From an uncultured Muribaculaceae bacterium (lineage in GTDB: Bacteria; Bacteroidota; Bacteroidia; Bacteroidales; Muribaculaceae): a DNA stretch of 37,520 nt. How positions within the stretch are numbered: the stretch's first letter is position 1; each line of letters starts with the position of its first letter. Shown piece after piece: positions 15,928-24,731 of this stretch. The stretch lies in the NCBI GenBank assembly GCA_947629175.1, contig CANRCT010000031.1:1-37520 (forward strand), in the 5' to 3' direction. The notes beneath the pieces are model-generated. The model saw only the letters and a list, made by a program, of their open reading frames with translations. It had not been told where the DNA came from and did not search any database. A program made the translations under genes and the position numbers.

Positions 15928-16674
15928 ATGATGGAAATAATCTACGAGGATAACCATATAATAGCGGTCAACAAGCGGCCCGGCGAGATAGTGCAGGGCG
16001 ACAAGACCGGCGACGAGCCGCTGGTGGAGACAGTGCGCCGCTATATCAAGGAAAAATACGGCAAACCGGGCAACGTGTTCTGCGGGGTGGTTCACCGCCT
16101 CGACCGTCCTGTTGGCGGAGTGGTGCTGTTTGCAAAGACCTCCAAGGCTCTTGCGCGTCTCAACGAGATGCTCCGGCAGGGCGAGATCCGCAAGACCTAC
16201 TGGGCGCTGACCCGCTGCCGCCCGGAGCTGCCGGAAGCACGTCTGGAGGGCTATATCACCAGCGTTGAGCGCAACAACAAGTCGTATCTGTCGTCATCGC
16301 CCAAGGACGGGGCGAAATATTCGGCGCTATCCTACCGGCAGATAGCGCAGGGCGACCATGCCAGTCTGCTTGAGGTGAATCTGGAGACGGGGCGCAAGCA
16401 TCAGATCCGGGTGATGCTCTCGTCGATAGGCTGTCCGGTCAGAGGAGATCTGAAATACGGCGACCGGCGCAGCAATCCCGACGGAAGCATCTCGTTGCTG
16501 GCGCGCCGGGTGGAGTTTGTACATCCCGTGTCGAAAAAAAGGCTCGTCATAGAGGCGCCTGTGCCCGACGAGCGGGTGTGGCGCGAACTCGCGGCGATGG
16601 CCGCCGACAGTTCATCGGCCCTCGCTGCAGGGAGCCACGACGCGGCTGATCCAGTTGGCGAACAGAAGGCGTGA
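15928..16674 (+). CDS. RluA-family RNA pseudouridine synthase
   Basis: The 248-residue enzyme converts uridine to pseudouridine in rRNA or tRNA. It has the RluA motif HRLDRPVGG with the catalytic Asp at residue 59, the GRKHQIRVMLSSIGCPVRGDLKYG segment and the C-terminal FVHPVSKKRLVIEAP strand. No S4 domain is present, so it is a single-domain member like RluA/TruC; which position it modifies is not clear. Two adjacent ATG codons (15928, 15931) make the exact start uncertain by one residue. Its last 63 bases overlap the end of the convergent metA gene; the overlapping tail (Ala/Ser-rich) looks like a dispensable extension. Confidence 0.9.
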   Translation: MMEIIYEDNHIIAVNKRPGEIVQGDKTGDEPLVETVRRYIKEKYGKPGNVFCGVVHRLDRPVGGVVLFAKTSKALARLNEMLRQGEIRKTYWALTRCRPELPEARLEGYITSVERNNKSYLSSSPKDGAKYSALSYRQIAQGDHASLLEVNLETGRKHQIRVMLSSIGCPVRGDLKYGDRRSNPDGSISLLARRVEFVHPVSKKRLVIEAPVPDERVWRELAAMAADSSSALAAGSHDAADPVGEQKA

Positions 16675-17511
16675 GTGGGCCCTCCATCTCACCACGGGCC
16701 CTTTGTCCGGACAATCGTCGCGATAGTAATTGACAGGCACCGACGGGTTCATGCCCCGCTCTGTGTCGCGCCGGTACTCGAAATCGAGTGTCAGCGGCGC
16801 ATACTCCGAGTGTCCGGTGATATACACCTCGCGGTCATCGAATGCCGTAGCCATGTATACTCCCGATTCGGGGTTGTCCGAGATGATCCTGATCCCGGCG
16901 TCGACGGCGGGCTGCAGATCGGCCTGACTCCAGGTGATAAACCGGCTGTTGGGCACATAGAACTCGTCGTCAAACCCTGTCGTAAGCCTGTTGCCTGCGC
17001 CTATCACCCGGTGGGGGAAAACTCCTGAAATTTTGTTTTCGAGCAGTGTTTTGTCGACTCCGTAATGATGATACATGGCTGCGAAGGCCGCCCAGCAGAT
17101 GAAGAGCGACGGGGTGTGGTTGCGCCGCAAAGAGTCGAATATCATAGTTATCTCGGGCCAGTAGCTGACATCTCTGAAGGCTACCCGCTCCAGCGGTGCG
17201 CCGTTGATGATGAATCCGTCGAGACTCCGCTCCATCCCTTCGCTGTAGGGGGTGTAGTGCGCGGCCATATGTTCGGCTGAAGTGTGGCGCGGCACGTGCG
17301 TGCGCAGCGAAATAAGGCTGAATGCTACGGGCAGATCAGTAGCCGAAAGCACCCGCAGCATATCTGTCTCGGCCATCTCCTTGAGCGGCATCAGATTGAG
17401 CAGCCCTATACGCAGGGCTCCTGCAGGAGCGTCCCCGATCGGCAGTATGTCCACTCCCTCGCCTGCCAGGGCTTCCACAGCCGGCAGTGTGTGATCGGCA
17501 AATACTGGCAT
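16612..17511 (-). CDS. metA: Homoserine O-acyltransferase, probably acetyl-specific
   Basis: A 299-residue enzyme that acylates homoserine in the first committed step of methionine synthesis. The MetA core is intact: nucleophile Cys139 (FICWAAFAAMYHHYG), His234 and Glu236 (TGHSEY), and MPLKEMAETD near the N-terminus. The residue equivalent to position 111, known to set acyl-CoA choice (Gly for succinyl, Glu for acetyl), is Glu108 here (GAPLERVAF), so acetyl-CoA is the likely donor despite the family name homoserine O-succinyltransferase. The nucleophile region reads CWAAF where CWGAQ is usual. The gene follows the NlpC/P60 gene by 3 bases and overlaps the convergent pseudouridine synthase by 63. 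I see no SAM riboswitch upstream. Confidence 0.95.
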   Translation of the reverse strand: MPVFADHTLPAVEALAGEGVDILPIGDAPAGALRIGLLNLMPLKEMAETDMLRVLSATDLPVAFSLISLRTHVPRHTSAEHMAAHYTPYSEGMERSLDGFIINGAPLERVAFRDVSYWPEITMIFDSLRRNHTPSLFICWAAFAAMYHHYGVDKTLLENKISGVFPHRVIGAGNRLTTGFDDEFYVPNSRFITWSQADLQPAVDAGIRIISDNPESGVYMATAFDDREVYITGHSEYAPLTLDFEYRRDTERGMNPSVPVNYYRDDCPDKGPVVRWRAHSRLLFANWISRVVAPCSEGR

Positions 17512-17514
17512 ATA

Positions 17515-18447
17515 TCAGTCGAAATAATCGGATATTACTGAGTCGACCTTCTGGTCGATAATTTCTTCAAGCACGCGACGCTTCTTTTCCAAAGCCTTGC
17601 GTGCCGAAGTCTGGTCTTTGCTGTCGGATTTCACGGCGTCAGCCACTGTTGCGACGATGATCTGTCTGCTGCCTGACCCTGTCTGGGCCGCGGCTGAAAC
17701 GTCGCGCTTCACATCGCCGTTCTTGGGACGGTTTCCGGCAAGCAGACGGTCGAGATCCTCGGCCGGCACGCTCACCGGCGATTCGTCGAGACGGCGTTTG
17801 ATCTCTTCTACGGGCTTCTCTTTCCTCCGGTTTTTCTCTTTCTTCTTCTTGACGTCGATCATGGCATAATACCGTTCCACACGCCCCGAGGAGTGATAGG
17901 TGCGCCTGTAATAATCTTCGTCGAGCGAGCTGAGGATCACTCCGCGGCTCGTAGAGGAGTGTATGATCCGGCCGTCGCCCACATACATCCCGACATGACT
18001 GACACCTTTTGAACCTGTGCGGAAAAACACCAGATCGCCCTCCATGAGGTCAGACCGGTCGATCCTGCGGCAATAATCGCTTTGCTGCGCGGAACTGCGC
18101 GGCAGCTTGATCTGAAGCGCGTTTACAAAAATCTGCGACGTAAGGCCGGAGCAGTCTACTCCGCTGCGGCTGTTGCCGCCATAGCGGTAGGCCGTGCCCA
18201 TCCAGCGGCGCGCTTCCTCAAGCAGACGGCGTGTGGCATCAGGCAGCGAGCCCGACACCTCGATGCGCTGGGAGCCGGCACCTGCACCGCCTCCTTTGGC
18301 GACATGCACGCCTGAAGCGCCTCCACGCCGGGCTGTGGAGTGGCGCGAGGAGCCGCAGCCGCTGAGGCCGGCAGCGAGAACGGCCGAAACTGTCAGATAC
18401 ATGAAAACGCGGAAATAAAGCGCAGGGGATAACAATCGGTAGGTCAT
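17515..18447 (-). CDS. NlpC/P60 peptidoglycan endopeptidase lipoprotein
   Basis: The 310-residue lipoprotein cleaves peptide cross-bridges or stem peptides of peptidoglycan in the periplasm. Lipobox LSGC gives Cys31 as the lipidation site; the NlpC/P60 domain (about 72-190) has the catalytic Cys99 in DCSGL, His151 in SHVGMYVG and His163 in IIHSS. A charged Lys/Glu-rich C-terminal tail follows. I keep the start at 18447 because it supplies Arg residues to the signal peptide; an internal Met16 would leave a signal without positive charge. That start lies only 5 bases after a full -7 box, so the mRNA would be leaderless or nearly so. metA follows after 3 bases. Confidence 0.9.
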   Translation of the reverse strand: MTYRLLSPALYFRVFMYLTVSAVLAAGLSGCGSSRHSTARRGGASGVHVAKGGGAGAGSQRIEVSGSLPDATRRLLEEARRWMGTAYRYGGNSRSGVDCSGLTSQIFVNALQIKLPRSSAQQSDYCRRIDRSDLMEGDLVFFRTGSKGVSHVGMYVGDGRIIHSSTSRGVILSSLDEDYYRRTYHSSGRVERYYAMIDVKKKKEKNRRKEKPVEEIKRRLDESPVSVPAEDLDRLLAGNRPKNGDVKRDVSAAAQTGSGSRQIIVATVADAVKSDSKDQTSARKALEKKRRVLEEIIDQKVDSVISDYFD

Positions 18448-18452
18448 GTCAG

Positions 18453-18460
18453 CAAAATTA
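18453..18460 (-). promoter_or_regulatory. -7 box immediately upstream of the NlpC/P60 start
   Basis: On the minus strand this is TAATTTTG followed by CTGAC and ATG. It is a full TAnnTTTG match, and places the transcription start at or next to the start codon. No TTG is seen 20 bases upstream. If the box is real, the alternative is a start at Met16 (18402) with a 45-nt leader. Confidence 0.5.
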
Positions 18461-18577
18461 CTGCATTTCTGTCAGACTTTTTTACATCCATAGAATAAAA
18501 TTCATAAAATCAGGCGCCGGTTTTATTAAATCGCATTAAAAAACACGCCAGAGAATATTCTACATTAAATTTAGCAC

Positions 18578-18585
18578 TATTTTTG
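18578..18585 (+). promoter_or_regulatory. -7 box of the htrA-ruvA operon
   Basis: TATTTTTG is a full TAnnTTTG match 85 bases before the htrA start codon. No TTG is seen at the ideal upstream distance. Confidence 0.5.
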
Positions 18586-18670
18586 CCGTCACAGTACATA
18601 AACCAACCATTCATGACGCGGATATCCCAGCCAGATGTCCGCCTAACCACAGACTAACAGACACAGGAAT

Positions 18671-20209
18671 ATGAACAATCTCACAAAGACTCTCCTGACA
18701 GCATGCGGAGTGGCGATAGCAAGCTCCGTCATCACCGTTGGAGCCTTCAAGGCTTCGGAAAACAACCTGTTCAGACAGACTGACACCGACATGTCACAGA
18801 CCGGACGCACTGCGGCAGGCGGCAAATTCCTTAACGTAGCCCAGACAGCGGCCCTCGAGACCGACTTCACTGCGGCGGCCGAATCGACCATCAACGGCGT
18901 GGTCAGCATCAAGAGCTACGTCACCCTGCGCCAGCGCGCTCAGCAGCAGGACAGCATGTTTGATGATCCGTTTCTTGAATTTTTCTTCGGTACTCCCCGC
19001 CGCAGGCAGCAGGAGCAGCCTCAGCAGCAACAGCCCAAGGAACAGCCGATGGGACTCGGATCGGGCGTGATCATCAGCAGCGACGGACATATCGTCACCA
19101 ACAACCACGTGATAGAGGGAGCCGAGCGGCTTGAGGTGACTCTCAATGACAACCGCACATACGACGCCACAGTCGTAGGCACCGATCCCACCACCGACCT
19201 CGCCCTTATCAAGATCGAGGCCGACAGCCTTCATGTCATTCCGGTAGGCAATTCCGACAATCTTCTCATAGGCGAATGGGTGCTGGCCGTGGGCAATCCG
19301 TTCGGATTCACGTCGACTGTCACGGCAGGCATCGTCAGCGCCAAGGCCCGTGCGATCTCCGACAGCCGTCAGGGACGAATGACCATAGAGTCGTATATAC
19401 AGACCGACGCCGCCGTCAATCCAGGCAACTCCGGCGGCGCGCTCGTCAATCTCAAAGGGGAGCTGATCGGCATCAATGCCGCCATTTACTCCCAGACCGG
19501 CAACTATGCCGGCTACTCTTTCGCCATCCCCACCTCGATCATGGTCAAGGTGGTCACCGACCTCAAGAAATACGGCACGGTGCAGAGGGCTGTGCTCGGC
19601 ATCTCCTACCGTGAGCTCACTCCCGAGATCATCAAGGAGAAGGGCTTCAAGGGCATTAACGACGGAGTGGTAGTGGAAGAGGTGACCGAAGGCGGGGCTG
19701 CGATGAGCGCAGGCGTAAAGCCCAACGACGTCATTGTGGCCATAAACGGCACAGCCGTCCACAACAGGGCGCAGTTCATGGAGCAGATCAGCCGACTGAG
19801 CCCGGGCGACAAGGCCACCCTGAGCATCATCCGCGACGGCAGCCGCAAGGAATTCGAGGTGACGATGCTCAACAACCAGGGCTCCACCCGCATCGTCAAG
19901 GCCCCGACAGTAGAGGCGCTCGGAGCCAAGTTCGCCAAAGTAAGCGAGGACAGACTGCGCGCGCTCAAGCTTCGCAGCGGTGTGCAGGTGACTGAGGTGG
20001 CTGCCGACGGACGGTTCAAGCGCGCCGGCATCCGCGAGGGCTTCATCATATCCGACATCAACAACGGCCGCGTAAGCTCGCCGGAGGATGTGGAGAAGAT
20101 CTACAACGCCATCATGAAAAGCGACGACGGCTACGACAAGGTGATGTTTATCACCGGAGTATATCCCACCGGTAAGAAAATGTATTACGCTGTAGACCTC
20201 GCCGACTGA
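18671..20209 (+). CDS. Periplasmic serine protease/chaperone HtrA (DegP/DegQ type)
   Basis: A 512-residue Do-type protease that degrades or refolds damaged envelope proteins. An N-terminal hydrophobic segment (residues about 6-25) acts as a signal or anchor. The trypsin-like domain (about 65-290) holds the triad His146 (NNHV), Asp176 (TDLAL) and Ser254 (NPGNSGGAL); a Gln-rich stretch (113-125, LA-loop region) precedes the core strand. Two PDZ domains follow (about 300-385 and 410-505). It is the usual two-PDZ layout. ruvA begins in the stop codon (TGATG overlap), so the two are translationally coupled. Confidence 0.97.
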   Translation: MNNLTKTLLTACGVAIASSVITVGAFKASENNLFRQTDTDMSQTGRTAAGGKFLNVAQTAALETDFTAAAESTINGVVSIKSYVTLRQRAQQQDSMFDDPFLEFFFGTPRRRQQEQPQQQQPKEQPMGLGSGVIISSDGHIVTNNHVIEGAERLEVTLNDNRTYDATVVGTDPTTDLALIKIEADSLHVIPVGNSDNLLIGEWVLAVGNPFGFTSTVTAGIVSAKARAISDSRQGRMTIESYIQTDAAVNPGNSGGALVNLKGELIGINAAIYSQTGNYAGYSFAIPTSIMVKVVTDLKKYGTVQRAVLGISYRELTPEIIKEKGFKGINDGVVVEEVTEGGAAMSAGVKPNDVIVAINGTAVHNRAQFMEQISRLSPGDKATLSIIRDGSRKEFEVTMLNNQGSTRIVKAPTVEALGAKFAKVSEDRLRALKLRSGVQVTEVAADGRFKRAGIREGFIISDINNGRVSSPEDVEKIYNAIMKSDDGYDKVMFITGVYPTGKKMYYAVDLAD

Positions 20210-20796
20210 TGATTGAATACATTCACGGCCAGCTGGCCGAACTGACACCTGCCTACGCCGTGGTCGACTGCCACGGCGTGGGCTATCTTCTCGCCATCAC
20301 GCTGACGGCCTATACAGAGCTACAGGACAAGAAGGAGGCCCACCTTCTCGTGCATGAGGCCATAAGGGAGGATGCCTATCAGCTCTATGGCTTCGTCAGC
20401 CGTCAGGAACGCGAACTGTTCCGGGAGCTTATTGGAGTGAGCGGCGTCGGAGCCAACACGGCGCGGATGATACTTTCGTCGATCCCCGCTCCGGAGCTCG
20501 CCGCCGTGATCATCGCCGGCGACCACACCCGCCTCAAGGCCGTCAAGGGCATCGGCGCCAAGACGGCGCAGCGCATCGTAGTGGATTTGCGCGACAAGAT
20601 CAAGCCCGCGGGCGACATGCCGCTGGCGGCAATCGCCGCTCCGGCCATGAGCGAGACGTTCGAAGAGGCCCTGGCGGCTCTCGTGATGCTCGGATTCCCC
20701 CGGCCGGCTGCCCAGAAGACTCTCCGCAAGCTGTTCGAAGCCGATCCGCAGATCAAGGTAGAGCTGGCTATCAAGAAAGCTCTCGCAATGCTCTGA
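20209..20796 (+). CDS. ruvA: Holliday junction helicase subunit RuvA
   Basis: The 195-residue junction-binding subunit, a tetramer that holds four-way DNA junctions and directs the RuvB motor. It shows the N-terminal OB-fold start (MIEYIHGQLAEL), two helix-hairpin-helix motifs (ELIGVSGVGANTARMILSS and AVKGIGAKTAQRIVVDL), and a C-terminal domain III helix set (EEALAALVMLGFPRPAAQKTL). Its start codon overlaps the htrA stop by one base. ruvB is not adjacent in this window. Confidence 0.97.
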   Translation: MIEYIHGQLAELTPAYAVVDCHGVGYLLAITLTAYTELQDKKEAHLLVHEAIREDAYQLYGFVSRQERELFRELIGVSGVGANTARMILSSIPAPELAAVIIAGDHTRLKAVKGIGAKTAQRIVVDLRDKIKPAGDMPLAAIAAPAMSETFEEALAALVMLGFPRPAAQKTLRKLFEADPQIKVELAIKKALAML

Positions 20797-20860
20797 CGCT
20801 ACCGGAGGCGGTTTTCCGGCCCTTCCGGCCGCAAATCTGCGGTTCAAACTTCGCAAAATG

Positions 20861-20891
20861 TTGGCGGATTGTGAAAAAATGCCTAACTTTG
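20861..20891 (+). promoter_or_regulatory. Promoter of rpmE
   Basis: TTG (20861-20863), a 20-base spacer and TAACTTTG (20884-20891), a full Bacteroidetes promoter match. The leader is about 70 nt; ribosomal-protein leaders often carry autoregulatory structures, but I cannot identify one here. Confidence 0.75.
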
Positions 20892-20963
20892 CACCGCCAT
20901 TACAGAATTTGCGCCTTACCAGCGCGATTTATAACGGATTAATCGATTAACAGCATAACAACA

Positions 20964-21218
20964 ATGAAAAAAGACATCCATCCTTCCAACTATCGCGAAG
21001 TTGTGTTCAAAGATATGTCGAATGATGAAATCTTCATCACACGCTCAACTATCGCCGCAAAGGAGACCATCGAGGTAGAGGGCAAGACCTATCCTCTCGT
21101 GAAGCTTGAGATCACAAGCTCCTCTCACCCCTTCTTCACCGGCAAGCAGAAGCTCGTCGACACAGCCGGCCGCGTCGACAAGTTCATGAGCCGCTACGGC
21201 AACCGCAAGAAGAAATAA
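20964..21218 (+). CDS. rpmE: 50S ribosomal protein L31 type B
   Basis: An 84-residue ribosomal protein. The start [17 protein letters not shown] and the [23 protein letters not shown] segment identify L31. It lacks the CxxC zinc ligands of type A L31, so it is the zinc-independent type B form (also called rpmE2), which does not depend on zinc. It is monocistronic with its own strong promoter and a following terminator. Confidence 0.97.
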   Translation: MKKDIHPSNYREVVFKDMSNDEIFITRSTIAAKETIEVEGKTYPLVKLEITSSSHPFFTGKQKLVDTAGRVDKFMSRYGNRKKK

Positions 21219-21289
21219 GTCTGCACCCGGCATTCCGGGCACGAGTGCTGCAGCGCTCCGTGCCGCCGAGGTGGATAATCACACATCGA

Positions 21290-21335
21290 GCGGAGGCTCC
21301 GACGCCTGTCAGAGTCTCCGCCCGATGATTTTTTT
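21290..21335 (+). terminator. Terminator of rpmE
   Basis: GCGGAG-G-CTC pairs with GAG-T-CTCCGC around a 12-base loop; a T7 run ends at 21335. It lies only 14 bases before the ogt start codon, and two smaller GC-rich inverted repeats precede it (about 21226-21264). Confidence 0.75.
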
Positions 21336-21349
21336 ACAGACCCGAAGCA

Positions 21350-21877
21350 ATGGGGACTATCGTCACTTCGCCATACGACAGTCCGGTGGGACGCCTTGTG
21401 ATCGGCGCCCTCGGAGATTCAATATGCCTTTGCGACTGGAGCGACGACGGCATCCGTCCGCGCGCGACCGTAGAGCAACGGCTCCGCCGTCGGCTTGCGG
21501 CCCGGATGGAAGAGGGCACGGCGGCCGTAATAGACATGACGCGCCTTCAGCTCGACGAATATTTTGCAGGCAGACGGGAATCTTTTCAGCTGCCTCTGGC
21601 GATGGCCGGAACTGATCTGCAGCTGACAGTTTGGCGGCGCCTCTGCTCCATCCCTTTTGCCTCTTCTGTCAGCTACAGGGAGCTCGCCGACGCTGTCGGC
21701 CGGCCGTCGGCCGTCAGGGCTGTCGCCGCGGCATGCGGAGCCAACGCCATCTCCATAATCGTGCCGTGCCATCGGGTGACCGGCTCCGACGGATCGCTGA
21801 CAGGCTATGCCGGCGGCGTCGAAGCCAAGCGCCGCCTTATCGCCATGGAGCGGCGTGAGCATCTCTCCACCACATAA
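21350..21877 (+). CDS. ogt: Methylated-DNA-protein-cysteine methyltransferase
   Basis: The 175-residue suicide repair protein transfers the O6-methyl group of methylguanine to its own cysteine. It has the active-site IVPCHRV (Cys140), the upstream helix-turn-helix SYRELADAVGRPSAVRAVAAACG (about 108-130) and the GYAGGVEAKRRLIAME tail. The N-terminal domain begins YDSPVGRLVIGA as in Ogt proteins and lacks the Ada regulatory domain. The start codon lies 14 bases past the T-run of the rpmE terminator; I see no separate promoter, so it may depend on read-through. The DUF418 pseudogene follows after 16 bases. Confidence 0.95.
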   Translation: MGTIVTSPYDSPVGRLVIGALGDSICLCDWSDDGIRPRATVEQRLRRRLAARMEEGTAAVIDMTRLQLDEYFAGRRESFQLPLAMAGTDLQLTVWRRLCSIPFASSVSYRELADAVGRPSAVRAVAAACGANAISIIVPCHRVTGSDGSLTGYAGGVEAKRRLIAMERREHLSTT

Positions 21878-21893
21878 TGATAATACGTTTAAC

Positions 21894-22794
21894 ATGAATC
21901 CGATACTCCGACCATCATCACGAATCGAATCAGTCGACGCCCTCAGGGGATTCGCAGTGCTTGCCATACTTCTCGTGCACAACCTCGAACACTTCATCTT
22001 CCCCGTATATCCCGACGATCCTTCGTGGCTCGATGTTATCGACAAGGGGGTGTTCAGCGCCGTCTTCGCCCTGTTTGCCGGCAAAGCCTACGCTATATTC
22101 GCTCTTCTTTTCGGATTCACGTTCTATATCCAGTCGCACAACCAGAGGGTCAAGGGTGAGGATTTATACCCGCGAAGGGAACTTCTGGAAATTCATTGCC
22201 GGCAATATCACCCTCGGACAGAAGGCAAGCCTGCTGTGGGCCGTCAATGCCGGACGATTTTTCCAGACAGCCGGACTTTTTCTCGCCGGACTGTATCTCG
22301 GGCGTCGCGGGCTTTTCGTGCAGTCGCCGGCCAACAACCGCCGATGGATACGCATACTAATAGTATCGGCAGTGGCTTTCGCCCCGCTTTACGCGCTTCA
22401 TGACCTTATCATGGCCGACGGCAGCCCCCTCACCCGGCAGACTGCCGGCACCGCCTTCGACATGTGGCAGAAACTGGCGTTCACATTCGTGCTGACTTCA
22501 TCGTTCATACTGCTCTACAACAGCGAGCGGTTCGCGCGTCTTACAGCTTCGTTGCGCTCCTACGGCCGCATGAGTCTGACCAACTATATCTCGCAGTCGA
22601 TCATTGGAGCTTTCGTTTACTTCCCGTTCGGACTGTTCCTCGCGCGTTACTGCGGCTACACCCTCAGTCTGCTCGTCGGCATAGCCACATTCTTCCTGCA
22701 GATCCGTTTTTCCCGCTGGTGGCTCTCCCGTCACCGTCAGGGCCCGCTCGAAACCCTCTGGCACAAATGGACCTGGATCGGCACCCGCAAATGA
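21894..22794 (+). pseudogene. DUF418 family membrane protein, broken by an internal deletion and frameshift
   Basis: Two frames together spell a DUF418-type membrane protein. The first (from ATG 21894) gives RIESVDALRGFAVLAILLVHN and AIFALLFGFTFYIQSHN, the standard N-terminus. From about 22150-22170 the homology continues in another frame with GNFWKFIAGNITLGQKASL and, near the end, MSLTNYISQSIIGAF and LFLLQIR-like segments of the DUF418 core. From memory, related proteins are about 390-400 residues and have roughly 110 more residues between these parts; here both pieces add up to only about 300 codons. So a deletion of about 330 bases that also shifted the frame is the simplest explanation. 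In-frame expression would give a truncated peptide. Confidence 0.8.
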
Positions 22795-22883
22795 CGCTCC
22801 CCGCCGCCTCGGGGGATAGTAATGTTTTATCATGATTGTGTTTTTTTTCTGCGGCGCATGCCGTAGTCATGGGAAACAATGAC

Positions 22884-22891
22884 TATATTTG
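22884..22891 (+). promoter_or_regulatory. -7 box of the S41 peptidase gene
   Basis: TATATTTG is a full TAnnTTTG match 30 bases before ATG 22922. It overlaps the upstream in-frame ATG (22889), which supports 22922 as the true start. Confidence 0.6.
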
Positions 22892-22921
22892 CACAATCAT
22901 TCACCATTATATCATACAATC

Positions 22922-24550
22922 ATGAGAAAACAGATTCTATTGACATTGGCCTCCGTGGCCGCGATTGCCGCCTCAGCTGCTATTCCGACGCTCCGCACAG
23001 GCCGGGAGTGGCTTGAAATACGCCACGACGGGCGCCGACATTCCTATGCCTGGGTAGTAAACCCGCAGATAGCGGTGGATTCACTTGAATCCTCGGCCCG
23101 CACAGTCACTTTTATCTCCGATATTGACACGATCAATATTACCGGGCTCGATATATATCAGTCGGCTGATTTCGTCGTGGTCACGGCTTCGGGCGATACG
23201 GCAGTCACGCGGGTAGTAAGGATTCCGGAAGTGCTTTACGAGAATCCTCCTGTGCGTCTTCGTCGCCAGGATGGATCTGTCAGGCTCAGCCGTGAGCAGG
23301 CATCGTTCGATCTCGACGCACTGAAGTATGCCTTGAGCCAGATACATCCCGACATCTATTCGGTCGTAGGACAGGAAAAACTTCTGACAGCGTTTAATGA
23401 TGCGAAACACAGTCTGCCTGACTCGCTGACTACAATAGATCTTTACCGCATAGCTGCCCCGCTGGTGAGTATGATCGGTGACGGCCATACATGTCTTGGA
23501 TTTCCTTACAATGATCTCTTCACAAAGGAGCTGAAACGTCTGCCCTTGTCGGTCACGCCTGAAATCGACATGAGCCTGACTGCCTGGAGCTCGCTCGACT
23601 CAATAATCCCTGCAGGATCAAAGATTCTTTCCATCAACGATATCCCGGCATCGGATATGCTTCACGCCATGCTCCCTTTCGTGAGCGGCGAACGCAGGCA
23701 TTTCAAGATAAGCCGTATCAACTATTCTTTCTCAGCCCTGTTCGAGATGCTTTACGGCGGCAAGGAGCACTACACCGTCAGGTACGTGGCTCCGGGAAGC
23801 AAGAAGGAGCAGACAGCTCTGTTGCCGGCGGTCGACTGGGAGCAGCTGAAAGCCAGAGTCAGATCCTCGGCCGGTCAGGCTGGCCGGCGTGAGCCTTACA
23901 GCTACAGCATACGAGGCAATGGCAAGATAGCTGTAATGGAGTTCAACCAGTGTGTCAATCCTGCCGGTATGAAAAATCTGTGCGATTCTATGTTTGCCGA
24001 TTTGCGGTCACGCGGCATCAGAAAACTCATCATAGATGTCCGCAACAACGGAGGAGGCAACTCACAGGTAGGCGACGTTCTGCTCAGATATATAGCCCGC
24101 AAGCCATTCATACAGTTCAGCAAATCCCTTGTTAAAATATCCCCGATGACTGCGAGGATGACAGGCCGCTACGACGGCTGCCCGAGGATAGACTTCTCAA
24201 CTACTCAGGATGAATATTATATCAGGCCGTATGATGCCGATAACGGTCATTTCGACGGCGAAGTGGTGTTGCTGACATCACACAATACGTTTTCATCGGC
24301 TTCGAGCTTCGCTTGGGCATTCAAGGAAGCGGGTGCGGGTAAAACGATAGGAGAAGAGACCGGAGGCATGAATGTGTGCTATGGTGACATACTCACCTGG
24401 AGCGCCCCCGTATCCGGGATCCCCTGCACGATTTCATATAAACGCTTCTGGCAGATGAATGCGGATGAAAACGACATCCACGGAGCGTTGCCCGACGTTG
24501 CCGTCCCGGCCGATAAGGCGCTCGACAAAGCCCTGCGCATGCTGAAATAG
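22922..24550 (+). CDS. S41 family peptidase
   Basis: A 542-residue secreted protein with a signal peptide (RKQILLTLASVAAIAASA). The C-terminal half matches the tail-specific-protease fold of family S41: GKIAVMEFNQC, then KLIIDVRNNGGGNSQVG, the nucleophile motif NTFSSASSF (Ser about 459), and GEETGG near the end. The middle has a PDZ-like region (around residues 210-260, ILSINDIPASDML). The N-terminal 120 residues are beta-rich and do not match a family I recognise. Start 22922 is chosen because the -7 box ends at 22891. It probably degrades periplasmic proteins or peptides; substrates are unknown. Confidence 0.9.
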   Translation: MRKQILLTLASVAAIAASAAIPTLRTGREWLEIRHDGRRHSYAWVVNPQIAVDSLESSARTVTFISDIDTINITGLDIYQSADFVVVTASGDTAVTRVVRIPEVLYENPPVRLRRQDGSVRLSREQASFDLDALKYALSQIHPDIYSVVGQEKLLTAFNDAKHSLPDSLTTIDLYRIAAPLVSMIGDGHTCLGFPYNDLFTKELKRLPLSVTPEIDMSLTAWSSLDSIIPAGSKILSINDIPASDMLHAMLPFVSGERRHFKISRINYSFSALFEMLYGGKEHYTVRYVAPGSKKEQTALLPAVDWEQLKARVRSSAGQAGRREPYSYSIRGNGKIAVMEFNQCVNPAGMKNLCDSMFADLRSRGIRKLIIDVRNNGGGNSQVGDVLLRYIARKPFIQFSKSLVKISPMTARMTGRYDGCPRIDFSTTQDEYYIRPYDADNGHFDGEVVLLTSHNTFSSASSFAWAFKEAGAGKTIGEETGGMNVCYGDILTWSAPVSGIPCTISYKRFWQMNADENDIHGALPDVAVPADKALDKALRMLK

Positions 24551-24618
24551 TGCGAAATAACGTTACTATACTGAAAATGAGGCACATCGGCGCTATGTCT
24601 GATGCATATTGACAAAGG

Positions 24619-24659
24619 CGGCGCAACGCTCGGATCCGGTGACGGATGGCGTTGCGCCG
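24619..24659 (+). terminator. Terminator after the S41 peptidase gene
   Basis: CGGCGCAACGC (24619-24629) pairs perfectly with GCGTTGCGCCG (24649-24659), followed by TTGTTTTATT. Confidence 0.8.
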
Positions 24660-24731
24660 TTGTTTTATTGCAGTGGATTGTTACGTTTGCTCCGATTATT
24701 CCGATTATTCGGATAGCTCCGACAATGTCAG

